DNA from: Bacteroidaceae bacterium
GTDB lineage: Bacteria; Bacteroidota; Bacteroidia; Bacteroidales; Bacteroidaceae
Reading direction: 5' to 3'
DNA length: 64,000 bases
NCBI GenBank assembly: GCA_024682395.1
Contig: JAIKZH010000083.1
Coordinates: 62,001 to 126,000 of the forward strand
The translations under genes and the position numbers were made by a program. Below the pieces are notes generated by a model. It was not told where the DNA came from, searched no databases, and saw only the letters and a program-made list of their open reading frames with translations. This document shows, piece by piece, positions 36,581-45,279 of this stretch. How positions within the stretch are numbered: position 1 is the stretch's first letter; each line of letters begins with the position of its first letter.

Positions 36581-37132
36581 GTGATAAACGTTATAGATAC
36601 CAAAATCGAAGGCTTGAAAATCATTGAACCAAAGGTGTTTAGTGATTCAAGAGGCTACTTCTTGGAATCATTTTCTCAGCGAGAATTTGAAGAAAAGGTG
36701 GCAAAGGTTAAGTTTGTTCAGGACAATGAAAGTCGCTCTGTAGCAGGCGTTGTCCGTGGTTTGCACTTTCAGAAACCTCCATTTACACAAGCTAAACTTG
36801 TACGCGTAGTTCGTGGGGCTGTATTGGATGTGGCTGTTGACCTCAGAAAGAATAGTCCAACATTTGGACAACATGTATCTGTTGAGTTGACAGAGGATAA
36901 CCACAGACAGTTTTTTATTCCTCAAGGGTTTGCCCATGGTTTTGCAGTGTTAAGCGACGAAGTTGTCTTTCAATACAAATGCGATAATTATTATGCACCT
37001 CAGAGCGAAGGTGCAATTGCATGGAATGACCCAGATCTTGCTATTGATTGGCATGTGTCTCCAGAGAACCGAATCCTAAGTGAGAAAGATACTCATCATC
37101 CACTTTTAAAAGATATTGTATCTCCTTTCTAA
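36581..37132 (+). CDS. rfbC: dTDP-4-dehydrorhamnose 3,5-epimerase
   Basis: A 183-residue cupin epimerase, normal length, of the dTDP-L-rhamnose route. It has the catalytic His in RGLHFQKPP, QAKLVRVVRG, and QGFAHGF. The start is a GTG at 36581 preceded by TTAG; no ATG lies between it and the conserved N-terminus, so GTG is required. rfbA, rfbB and rfbD are not in the window, so the other rhamnose genes must be elsewhere. It is 60 nt after aroB and 39 nt before manA. Confidence 0.95.
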   Translation: MINVIDTKIEGLKIIEPKVFSDSRGYFLESFSQREFEEKVAKVKFVQDNESRSVAGVVRGLHFQKPPFTQAKLVRVVRGAVLDVAVDLRKNSPTFGQHVSVELTEDNHRQFFIPQGFAHGFAVLSDEVVFQYKCDNYYAPQSEGAIAWNDPDLAIDWHVSPENRILSEKDTHHPLLKDIVSPF

Positions 37133-37171
37133 TAAAATTAACCGATTATAAATTAAAACATATTTATTAAG

Positions 37172-38176
37172 GTGAATCTCTATCCGTTTCTTTTTTATCC
37201 TAATAAATACACACTAATATGGGGAAGTGAGGACTGGGATATCAGTGCTATTCCTAATAAAGAATCAGTCGTTGCTAACGGACCATTGAAAGGAAAGAAA
37301 CTCAGTCAGTTAGTCGATGATTTTGCGGAACGTCTTATGGGACGAAGAGTCGTAAATATGTATGGAAAGAAATTCCCGCTTTTAGTGAAATTTATTGATG
37401 CAAAAGACGATTTATCAATTCAGGTTCATCCCAATGATGAACTTGCAATGAAGCGTCATGGTTGTTTAGGAAAAACGGAGATGTGGTTTGTTGTTGATGC
37501 ACAACCCGATTCATATCTTTATTCTGGTTTTAATCAGAATATATCAAAATATGAGTATGAGAAACGTGTAGAGGATGGAACGATCTGCGAAGTGTTGCAA
37601 CGACATAGTGTGAAGAAGGGTGATGTGTTCTTTATTCCTTCAGGTCGTGTTCATGCAATATGCGGAGGAATACGTTTAGCTGAAATTCAACAGAGTAGTG
37701 ATATCACCTATCGTATTTTTGATTATAATCGTCCAGGACTTGACGGAACACCTCGTCAACTCCATGTAGAAGAAGCACGTGATGCAATCGACTTTAATGT
37801 GTATCCCACATATCGCACAGATTATCGTGAGGCTATAAATAAACCTATTGCAATAACTGAAAGTCCGTATTTTACTGTTAAGATTCATAATATAACACGA
37901 GCATTTCATCGCAAATTGTTTAAATATGACTCATTTATCATATACACATGTCTTAATGGCAATTGCATTATTAAAACCCGTGCAATTGAACGTTTTTGGC
38001 TTAATCCATTGAATGTGTGTGATGAGCATAAAAGCTATACTATAAATCTTCAATCAGGACAATCTTGTTTAATACCTGCTTCAATTGCAGATTTGGACCT
38101 TATCCCTGATAATGAGTCAGAAATAACCGAACTCTTAGAGGTTTATATTGACAATAAGCACTTTAATAAAGAATAG
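37172..38176 (+). CDS. manA: Mannose-6-phosphate isomerase, class I
   Basis: A 334-residue cupin phosphomannose isomerase. Zinc ligands are in IQVHPND (Gln/His), KTEMWFV (Glu) and GRVHAICGG (His), and the catalytic Arg region is YRIFDYNR. It interconverts mannose-6-phosphate and fructose-6-phosphate. The start is again GTG, with the context TTAAGGTG resembling that of rfbC. It ends the operon at a bidirectional terminator. Confidence 0.92.
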   Translation: MNLYPFLFYPNKYTLIWGSEDWDISAIPNKESVVANGPLKGKKLSQLVDDFAERLMGRRVVNMYGKKFPLLVKFIDAKDDLSIQVHPNDELAMKRHGCLGKTEMWFVVDAQPDSYLYSGFNQNISKYEYEKRVEDGTICEVLQRHSVKKGDVFFIPSGRVHAICGGIRLAEIQQSSDITYRIFDYNRPGLDGTPRQLHVEEARDAIDFNVYPTYRTDYREAINKPIAITESPYFTVKIHNITRAFHRKLFKYDSFIIYTCLNGNCIIKTRAIERFWLNPLNVCDEHKSYTINLQSGQSCLIPASIADLDLIPDNESEITELLEVYIDNKHFNKE

Positions 38177-38196
38177 GTTTTTATTAATAAAAAAAT

Positions 38197-38233
38197 AAAG
38201 CAGGAATGGCAATTAATCACACATTCCTGCTTT
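38197..38233. terminator. Bidirectional terminator between manA and DUF349 gene
   Basis: AAAGCAGGAATG (38197-38208) pairs perfectly with CATTCCTGCTTT (38222-38233), T-run on the plus side and A/T-rich on the minus side. Confidence 0.9.
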
Positions 38234-38255
38234 TGTTTTTAATATTTATTTGTTT

Positions 38256-40088
38256 TTATTGCTTTGAATCGAGAATAGCAATCTTTTCTTTTATTTCCTT
38301 AAGATCAGCACGAAGTTTGTCCATCTTTCTGTTTAATTCATCAACTAATGAATGTCCTGATTTAGATTTTGACAAATTAAGGAATCCTAAGTTGTTCTCG
38401 TATGTCTTAATCTCGTTCTGAAGGATTTCTGACTGACGAACAAGTTTGTCGCGTAAACGATCATCACCACCAGCATTTACTTCGCTCTTGAATCTTTCTA
38501 CACGTTTACGTGCTGCATTCTCTCCAAGATATCCGTAGAGACGATCCATTTGCTCTCGTAGTGCTTTGAATACCTTATCTTTTTCTTTGAATGGGACATG
38601 ACCGATTGAATCCCATTCAACTTGAGCTTCTCTAAGTTGTTTACGTAAATCATCACCAGCCTCTTCTGGAACTATGGCAGCAAGACGTTCTACAATAGCG
38701 CGTTTTTGTTGCAAGTTCTCATTTTGTTCTGTATATTGTGATGATGTGTTTGCTTTCTTGTTTTCAAAGAAAACATCACATGCGGCATTGAAGCGTTTCC
38801 ATACTTCATCGCTTTGTTTTTTAGGAACAGCACCGATAGTTTTCCATTCTTTCTGTAAAGCAATAAATTGCTCTGTAGTTGCCTTCCAATCTGTGCTATC
38901 TTTTAATGCCTCAGCCTTCTCGCAGAGTTCTTTTTTGCGTTTAAGATTCTCACTTAGTGTTTCGCGCACGTTTTTGAAGAACTCTGACTTCTTTTGGAAG
39001 AATTTATCGCATGCAGCACGGAATCTGTCGTATATCTTTTGATTCATCTTCTGTGGTGCGAAACCTATTGTCTTCCATTTTGCCTGAAGTTGTGTTATTT
39101 GTTCAGATGCTTCGTTCCATTGTGCAAATGTAACAAGAGTCTCTGGATCTATAGCTTCGATTATCTCGCATATGACAGTCTTTTGATCCAAATTGTTTTG
39201 TTCTTGTTCCTTACGGCTCTCAAAGAATTCTTGATGACGCTTATTGATAGTAGTTGAGGCTTCTTTGAATCTGTTCCAGATTTCTTCGCGTAATTCTTTT
39301 GCAACAGGACCGATTTCTCTGAATTGTTGATGCAATTGTTGTAGTTTGCGGAAAGCAGAGATAACATCTGTTTCTTTTGTGAGCTCCTCAGCCTTTTCGC
39401 AGAGTACTGTCTTCATTTCAAGATTTTTCTTGAAATCGTATGCACGAAATTCGTTATTTAGTTTTAGAGTGTCATAAAATCTCTCAACATTTAATTGATA
39501 TGTTTTCCATAATTCAGTAGCCTTGTCAGCAGGTACTTCTTTTATGTCATTCCATTCTTGTTGGAGTTGACGGAAATCGTTATATGATTTGTTAACCTCG
39601 TCTGGGGTTTCTAATATATTCTTAATCTTTTCAATAATCTGTATTTTCTTGAGGTAATTTTCTTCTTTTAGTTTTTCTTGTGCTTCATGTTTGGCTGCGC
39701 GTTTTTCACGAATGATATTCATCTGGTCTTTGAAAAGCTGTTCTGTAGGATCTATAATAGGTGTGAAATCTTCTGCAGCACCTCCGTTTTCGATAAATTC
39801 TTTAAGTGCAGCTTCACCTTCCGACTTGATGATGCGATAGAAATGACTTTTCAACGTGTCAATCTCTTGACGTGATATGTCATTGTCACTTTCAGCTAAT
39901 TGCTTGATTCTTTCGATTATACCTTCTTTTGTGTCAGGTATAGCAATTGTTGCATCAGTGTCTTCTTTTGATGATTCAGATTTAACATCTTCTACAGAAG
40001 TCTCATTGACTACTTGAGTTTCTTCAACGATTGGAGTTTGGTTCTCTTTTGTCTCGTCGAGTGTAGGTTTTACATTGTTTTCTTCCAT
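38256..40088 (-). CDS. Five-repeat DUF349 coiled-coil protein
   Basis: A 610-residue, highly charged helical protein. The N-terminal ~55 residues are acidic and Glu/Thr/Val-rich. There follow five DUF349 repeats of about 75 residues, each with a core W-x-x-I-x-x-V/A-P (EWNDIKEVP, QFREIGPV, KWKTIGFAP, EWKTIGAVP, EWDSIGHVP). The C-terminus is a coiled coil. No signal peptide or membrane segment. The family is common in Bacteroidales; the cellular role is not established to my knowledge. It is last in the minus-strand unit after cdsA (32-nt gap), so it is probably co-transcribed with rsfS-ftsH-cdsA. Confidence 0.88.
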   Translation of the reverse strand: MEENNVKPTLDETKENQTPIVEETQVVNETSVEDVKSESSKEDTDATIAIPDTKEGIIERIKQLAESDNDISRQEIDTLKSHFYRIIKSEGEAALKEFIENGGAAEDFTPIIDPTEQLFKDQMNIIREKRAAKHEAQEKLKEENYLKKIQIIEKIKNILETPDEVNKSYNDFRQLQQEWNDIKEVPADKATELWKTYQLNVERFYDTLKLNNEFRAYDFKKNLEMKTVLCEKAEELTKETDVISAFRKLQQLHQQFREIGPVAKELREEIWNRFKEASTTINKRHQEFFESRKEQEQNNLDQKTVICEIIEAIDPETLVTFAQWNEASEQITQLQAKWKTIGFAPQKMNQKIYDRFRAACDKFFQKKSEFFKNVRETLSENLKRKKELCEKAEALKDSTDWKATTEQFIALQKEWKTIGAVPKKQSDEVWKRFNAACDVFFENKKANTSSQYTEQNENLQQKRAIVERLAAIVPEEAGDDLRKQLREAQVEWDSIGHVPFKEKDKVFKALREQMDRLYGYLGENAARKRVERFKSEVNAGGDDRLRDKLVRQSEILQNEIKTYENNLGFLNLSKSKSGHSLVDELNRKMDKLRADLKEIKEKIAILDSKQ

Positions 40089-40120
40089 AATTAAATATTA
40101 AGTTATTAGTTGATTTGCTA

Positions 40121-40990
40121 TCACATGAATTGATTAAGTGTATATATATATATTACTGCAATAGGTATCGCAATAAGTGAACTATCAAATCTGTCTAAGA
40201 AGCCTCCATGTCCAGGTAGTATAGTGCCTGAGTCCTTTACTCCTATTTTTCTTTTTATAAGTGATTCAACCAAGTCGCCCCATGTGCCAAATCCAACAAC
40301 TAATAATCCTAATCCTGCCCATGCTATTCGGTTGAGTAGATCATTGTTAGGATTAAAGTCATTGAAGAATGTGGCGATGACCTGAGAAATAATTACTGCT
40401 GTTATAAGTGCTGCTATTGTTCCTTCCCAAGATTTCTTTGGTGAAATACATTGAAAGAGTCTGTGTTTACCAAACTTTGTACCAAATATGTACGCAGAGG
40501 TATCACCTAACCAGATAAAAGTGAATACAGACATTGTAAAGACTGGATTATATATTACAAAATTTTCTCCAAATCCTTTGTTGACTCCTATGAATGACAA
40601 TGTACTTAATAGGGCGAAAGGTAGTCCTATATATAGTTGTGACATCATAGAAAATGCCCAGTTCATCAATACGTTATTATTTCTGAAATAAAGTTCACTT
40701 ATTAACAAATATACGAGCGTAATGAGATAGGGTATGAATATTTCAGCACCTGTTACGTTCATATTGAATGCTGTAATTGCCACGAAGAGGTATGCTGAGG
40801 CTGTAGTTGTTATGAATTTGTTGATCTGACAATTCAAGTGTTTGTTTATAAGTGTACAGAATTCCCAAGTGGTTAATCCGCATAAAATAAGGAATACTAT
40901 AACATATGACACTGGTGAATATAAAATACATCCAACAATGACTGCTACAAATATGATTCCTGTGATAGTTCGTATTGTGAGATCTTTCAT
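40121..40990 (-). CDS. cdsA: Phosphatidate cytidylyltransferase
   Basis: A polytopic CdsA, 289 residues from the ATG at 40990. The frame also allows a TTG start at 41011 that would add seven residues, but the ATG gives a standard amphipathic start (MKDLTIRTITG). It has seven to eight helices and the family signature near the C-terminus: KKSWEGT, then GDLVESLIKRKIGVKDSG and GGFLDRFDS. It makes CDP-diacylglycerol for all phospholipids. It follows ftsH in the same unit. Confidence 0.95.
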   Translation of the reverse strand: MKDLTIRTITGIIFVAVIVGCILYSPVSYVIVFLILCGLTTWEFCTLINKHLNCQINKFITTTASAYLFVAITAFNMNVTGAEIFIPYLITLVYLLISELYFRNNNVLMNWAFSMMSQLYIGLPFALLSTLSFIGVNKGFGENFVIYNPVFTMSVFTFIWLGDTSAYIFGTKFGKHRLFQCISPKKSWEGTIAALITAVIISQVIATFFNDFNPNNDLLNRIAWAGLGLLVVGFGTWGDLVESLIKRKIGVKDSGTILPGHGGFLDRFDSSLIAIPIAVIYIYTLNQFM

Positions 40991-41051
40991 TTCTGTATCT
41001 TTGTTTACCAACCAAACAAATTATTTTCGTGTGGTGGCTCTTCTTTTTTTG

Positions 41052-43508
41052 TTATTGAAGATTTGTTAGATTTTTTTTTTTTACTTCGTCGTTTTTGTTT
41101 GCTTTGGATGAATTATTCCCTTTATCAGAAATATCTATATTGTCAACAGAAGTCTCATCGTTGTTTGAACTCTCTGTATTAGCTATTTCTTTATATTCAA
41201 GAACTTCATTGTCGTTTGTTTTATTGTCTTCATAATTCTTGTATGAATCTGCTGACTCTGAATTGTTCTCTGGAATTTCATTATCGGTTTTCTCTATGTT
41301 TATATCTTCTGAAATCTCATTTGATACTTCAGACGTAATTGCATCCTCAACAGGGTTGGAATTTGTCACCTTTAACTCGTGGAAAGGTTGCGGACCTTTC
41401 TTTAAGTTTTGTGATTCTTTATTATCTGCTGTGCCATTGTCAACAGATTCAGAAGACATATTTTGTTTTTCCTTTGCCTTTTCCAAAACAGCTTCAATGG
41501 CTTTGTTGCGTATAATCTCTGCATTTTCATTTGCGTGATTCATTGAATCGTCTTCCATTGATGCGCTTTGTTCGTTTGCAGCAAGGATTTCCTCTGTACG
41601 AGAAATCCATGGACGTTTACCGAATATGTTTTCAACATCTTCAGCATATATTACTTCACGATCAATAAGCAATTGAGCCAATCTTTCGTGACCTTCTTTA
41701 TGTTCAAGTAATATTTTCTTTGCGCGTTCATATTGCTCGTTTATTTGACGTTTCACTTCTTCGTCAATAAGTTCTGCTGTATGTTCGCTATATGGTTTGC
41801 TGAATGTATATTCATCATTATTATAATAACACAAGTTTGGCAGTGATTTGCTCATACCTGCGTATGCAATCATACCATATGAACGTTTAGTGACTGTTTC
41901 AAGGTCGTTTACAGCACCTGTAGAGATACGTCCTGTACATACTTCTTCAGCAGCGCGTCCTCCTAATGTGGCACATATTTCATCAAGTAACTCTTCTTTA
42001 GTTGTAATCTGTCGCTCTTCAGGCATATACCATGCAGCTCCTAAGGCTTGTCCACGTGGAACGATAGTTACCTTAACCAATGGATTTGCATATTGACAGA
42101 ACCAACTAATAGTAGCATGGCCTGCTTCGTGGAGCGCAATAGTGCGTTTCTCTGCATTGGTCATTACTTTTGTCTTTTTCTCAAGTCCACCGATTATGCG
42201 ATCGACTGCATCTAGGAAACATTGTTTGTTGACCCATTTTGAGTTATTGCGTGCTGCAATCAATGCTGCTTCATTACATACGTTTGCGATATCAGCTCCT
42301 GAGAATCCTGGTGTCTGTCTTGCTAATGTGTCAACATCAACTGTTTCGTCTATCTTAATAGGGCGTAAATGAACATTAAATATGGCTTTACGTTCATTTA
42401 AATCAGGTAAATCCACATGTATTTGTCTGTCAAATCGTCCTGCACGTAACAATGCTTTATCAAGAATCTCAGCTCTGTTAGTTGCAGCAAGTATGATAAC
42501 ACCACTATTGGTTCCAAAACCATCCATCTCTGTAAGCAATTGGTTTAGAGTGTTTTCGCGCTCGTCATTACCTCCCATATTAAGGTTTTTACCTCTTGCA
42601 CGACCAATTGCATCTATTTCATCAATGAAGATTATACATGGAGCTTTTGTCTTAGCTTGTTGGAATAGATCGCGTACTCGACTGGCTCCCACTCCTACAA
42701 ACATTTCAACGAAATCGCTACCTGACATTGAGAAAAATGGAACATTAGCTTCACCGGCAACAGCCTTTGCTAATAATGTCTTACCAGTACCTGGAGGGCC
42801 TACTAATAAGGCTCCCTTTGGTATCTTACCACCTAACTCTGTGTATTTTGATGGATTTTTAAGGAAATCTACAATCTCATGAACTTCGCGTTTAGCTTCA
42901 GTCTGTCCAGCAACATCTTTAAATGTTATACGGTCTTTTTCTTCGCCTTGTTCGAATAATGTTGCTTTAGATTTGCCGAAGCTGAAGATACCGCCTCCGC
43001 CACCTAAGGCTCCACCGCCCATGCGGCCCATAATGAAGAACCATATGATGACAATTAGAACTATCGGACCGATTTGAATTAAGATGTTCCAAAACAAATC
43101 GTTTTCACGTTCATAGGAAACTTTTCCTGTGAACTTATTATGTGCTTTTGCCGAGTCAATCTTCTGCTCAAGATTGGTTAGTGAACCAAATTCTATTACA
43201 GGAGTTCTTGGCGGTTTATTGTTTGATTGTACGTTGTTGTAGATATATTTCTCACCCTTTTTGTCAACAGCAAATTTTAAAGTGAGGTTATCTTTATTTA
43301 CTAAGATTTCTTTCACATATCCGCTGTCCAGACATGCTTGAAAATCGGTATATCCTAATTGCTTGTCAGATGAACCGCTTGAGTTGCTGAAAAAATACAT
43401 GAAAACCAATCCGCCAAATAAAATCATGTATAACCATGTGAAATTAAAACGTGGTCGGCGTTGATTCTCGTTATTAGGGTTTTGCTTATTATTATTGTTA
43501 ATATTCAT
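41052..43508 (-). CDS. ftsH: ATP-dependent zinc metalloprotease FtsH with a long acidic C-terminal tail
   Basis: An 818-residue FtsH. Helix 1 lies near residues 24-41, an extracytoplasmic domain reaches ~140 and helix 2 is near 142-160. The AAA domain has Walker A GPPGTGKT (237-244), FIDEID, and the SRH region NRAEILDKALLRAGRFDRQ. The protease motif is H460-E-A-G-H464. The conserved core ends at about residue 650. The remaining ~165 residues are low-complexity, rich in Glu, Asn, Asp and Ser, and end in a poly-A12-encoded KKK. E. coli FtsH is 644 residues, so this tail is unusually long. FtsH degrades membrane proteins. The operon is rsfS-ftsH-cdsA-DUF349. Confidence 0.95.
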   Translation of the reverse strand: MNINNNNKQNPNNENQRRPRFNFTWLYMILFGGLVFMYFFSNSSGSSDKQLGYTDFQACLDSGYVKEILVNKDNLTLKFAVDKKGEKYIYNNVQSNNKPPRTPVIEFGSLTNLEQKIDSAKAHNKFTGKVSYERENDLFWNILIQIGPIVLIVIIWFFIMGRMGGGALGGGGGIFSFGKSKATLFEQGEEKDRITFKDVAGQTEAKREVHEIVDFLKNPSKYTELGGKIPKGALLVGPPGTGKTLLAKAVAGEANVPFFSMSGSDFVEMFVGVGASRVRDLFQQAKTKAPCIIFIDEIDAIGRARGKNLNMGGNDERENTLNQLLTEMDGFGTNSGVIILAATNRAEILDKALLRAGRFDRQIHVDLPDLNERKAIFNVHLRPIKIDETVDVDTLARQTPGFSGADIANVCNEAALIAARNNSKWVNKQCFLDAVDRIIGGLEKKTKVMTNAEKRTIALHEAGHATISWFCQYANPLVKVTIVPRGQALGAAWYMPEERQITTKEELLDEICATLGGRAAEEVCTGRISTGAVNDLETVTKRSYGMIAYAGMSKSLPNLCYYNNDEYTFSKPYSEHTAELIDEEVKRQINEQYERAKKILLEHKEGHERLAQLLIDREVIYAEDVENIFGKRPWISRTEEILAANEQSASMEDDSMNHANENAEIIRNKAIEAVLEKAKEKQNMSSESVDNGTADNKESQNLKKGPQPFHELKVTNSNPVEDAITSEVSNEISEDINIEKTDNEIPENNSESADSYKNYEDNKTNDNEVLEYKEIANTESSNNDETSVDNIDISDKGNNSSKANKNDEVKKKNLTNLQ
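41071..41082 (-). repeat. A12 homopolymer near the 3' end of ftsH
   Basis: Twelve consecutive A (coding strand) encode part of V-K-K-K-N. The ftsH frame ends 9 codons later. One extra A would open a different tail that runs to 41005 and ends NNLFGW, 14 nt before the cdsA ATG. Loss of one A would stop almost at once. Such runs are prone to slippage and also to sequencing error. Confidence 0.7.
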
Positions 43509-43551
43509 ATTTGCTCAAATAATATTTAATATTGTTTAATTGGCATGTCGT

Positions 43552-43911
43552 TTATTCCAAATCTGGGATATCTGTTGAATTGGCATCTTCCCAAAGATGG
43601 TCTATGTCATAAAATGCTCTGCTTTCAGGTACAAAGATATGAATTATGATATTTGCATAATCCATGGCAACCCATAGATTGTTTTTTGTTCCATCAACAA
43701 CTAGCGGACGTTCTCCAAGTTCGTCACGGAGTTTATTTTCTATAGAATCCGTAATAGCTGAAACTTGTGTTGGTGTGTTTCCTTCACAAATAACTATATA
43801 TTGACATATCGTGTCGTCAATTTTCTTAAGATCTAAAACTCGTATTTGTTTACCTTTCTTGTCTTGAATGGCCTCTATTATTGTTTTGATTTCTTTGTTA
43901 AATCTTTTCAT
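43552..43911 (-). CDS. rsfS: Ribosomal silencing factor RsfS
   Basis: A 119-residue RsfS (Iojap/DUF143) protein, normal length. Motifs are DLKKIDDTICQYIVICEGNT, then the conserved NNLWVAMDYANIIIHIF and the C-terminal LEDLW-like YDIDHLWEDA. It binds uL14 on the 50S subunit and blocks subunit joining in starvation. It is the first gene of the minus-strand unit, 43 nt before ftsH. Confidence 0.95.
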   Translation of the reverse strand: MKRFNKEIKTIIEAIQDKKGKQIRVLDLKKIDDTICQYIVICEGNTPTQVSAITDSIENKLRDELGERPLVVDGTKNNLWVAMDYANIIIHIFVPESRAFYDIDHLWEDANSTDIPDLE

Positions 43912-44034
43912 TTATGATATCTATAATTGAATGCGGGAGTGTAATCCGATGCTTTATTTTGTAAAAGCATTTAGTCTATATCCCAAAATCTGAACTGATG
44001 TTCTCTTTTATATGTCGTTTACATAATTCTGACG

Positions 44035-44042
44035 CAAAGATA
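44035..44042 (-). promoter_or_regulatory. -7 element of the rsfS-ftsH-cdsA unit
   Basis: Reads TATCTTTG on the minus strand; TTTG lies 22 nt upstream (44065-44068). Predicted leader of about 120 nt. Confidence 0.55.
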
Positions 44043-44305
44043 AGAATAAATTAAGAATTTAATGCAAAAAAAGTAATTTATAATCAGTATTATTTTATTT
44101 TTTTATGTTATTTCTTGCTTCTACAGATGTAACTTATGTTGATTTAAATGATAAAAATATGTGGTTTATGCGATAATTGAAGTTTTTTTCTTGTTTTGTT
44201 TTATTATTAGTTAATTCGTTTTACACTTTATGCTTTAATGAAATTTTTGTTCTTTTAATCCATGAAGATATGATAAATGTCCTATTTATACCTGATGCTT
44301 TGTTG

Positions 44306-44313
44306 TATCTTTG
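44306..44313 (+). promoter_or_regulatory. -7 element of the L-galactose-type cluster
   Basis: TATCTTTG, about 22 nt before the ATG at 44335. A weak TTTA is 17 nt upstream. Confidence 0.55.
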
Positions 44314-44334
44314 TAATCGAAAAAAATAATAATC

Positions 44335-45267
44335 ATGCAAAAAAGAAAATTAGGTAACACGGGCTTAGAGTTATCGGCCTTGAGTTTCGGGGCTTCTTCA
44401 CTCGGCGGTGTTTTTCACGATATAGATGAAGCGGTTGCAGTTCGTTCTGTATTTACTGCAATCGATGGCGGACTCAATTTTATAGATGTTTCTCCTTATT
44501 ATGGATATTATAAGGCTGAAAAAGTACTTGGAAAGGCTTTGAAAGAAATTCCAAGAGATAAGTATTATCTTTCAACAAAGGTTGGTAGATATGGTAAGGA
44601 TGGAAAAAACACTTGGGATTATTCTGGCAAACGTGCTAAAGAAAGTGTGTACGAAAGCATGGAACGACTCAATGTGGATTATATCGACCTGATAAATGTT
44701 CATGATATTGAGTTTGCTGATCTTAATCAAGTTGTAAACGAGACACTTCCAGCTTTGGTAGAACTTCGTAGTAAAGGTGTTGTCGGTCATGTGGGAATAA
44801 CTGATTTGCAGTTGGAAAATCTTAAATGGGTCATTGATCACAGTGAACCGGGAACGGTGGAAAGTGTATTGAACTTTTGTCATTATTGTCTATGTGATGA
44901 TAAATTGACTGATTTTCTCGACTATTTTGAAAGTAAAGGTATTGGTGTTATCAACGCATCACCTTTGTCTATGGGATTACTTAGCGAACGAGGAGTTCCA
45001 GATTGGCATCCGGCTCCAAAACCATTAGTTGAGGCATGCGCAAAAGCAGCTCAACATTGTAAATCTAAGAATTATCCAATTGAAAAATTAGCTATTCAAT
45101 ATTCTGTGTCTAACCCACGCGTGACATCAACATTATTTAGTAGCGCAAACCCAGATAATGTTAAAAGAAATATAGATTGGGCTGAGGAACCAATTAATAA
45201 TGAATTAGTGCTTGAAGTGCAGGATATTATCGGTGAACAGAAGCGCGTTAGTTGGAAGAATACATAA
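44335..45267 (+). CDS. Aldo/keto reductase, probable L-galactose dehydrogenase
   Basis: A 310-residue aldo/keto reductase. The N-terminus (KLGNTGLELSALSFGASSLGG) resembles L-galactose/L-fucose dehydrogenases. The catalytic Asp and Tyr lie in NFIDVSPYYG, Lys in STKVGRYG, and His in INVHDIEF. It oxidises an aldose to a lactone with NAD(P). The two downstream genes encode a COG3618 amidohydrolase and a zinc alcohol dehydrogenase. This set matches the L-galactose pathway described in Bacteroides vulgatus (L-galactose to L-galactonolactone to L-galactonate to D-tagaturonate). L-fucose remains possible; substrate is inference. The amidohydrolase starts 12 nt downstream. Confidence 0.85.
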   Translation: MQKRKLGNTGLELSALSFGASSLGGVFHDIDEAVAVRSVFTAIDGGLNFIDVSPYYGYYKAEKVLGKALKEIPRDKYYLSTKVGRYGKDGKNTWDYSGKRAKESVYESMERLNVDYIDLINVHDIEFADLNQVVNETLPALVELRSKGVVGHVGITDLQLENLKWVIDHSEPGTVESVLNFCHYCLCDDKLTDFLDYFESKGIGVINASPLSMGLLSERGVPDWHPAPKPLVEACAKAAQHCKSKNYPIEKLAIQYSVSNPRVTSTLFSSANPDNVKRNIDWAEEPINNELVLEVQDIIGEQKRVSWKNT

Positions 45268-45279
45268 GATTATATTTGT

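Larger units (their letters stand above)
43912..44334. other. Divergent intergenic region rsfS / L-galactose cluster
   Basis: Contains the rsfS -7 box and leader, and the -7 box of the aldo/keto reductase gene (44306-44313). The middle 200 bp are AT-rich with no recognisable element. Confidence 0.55.

Noticed and set aside
42382..42882. 166-codon plus-strand frame opposite ftsH
   Set aside because: It is antisense to the AAA domain of ftsH and has no independent features.
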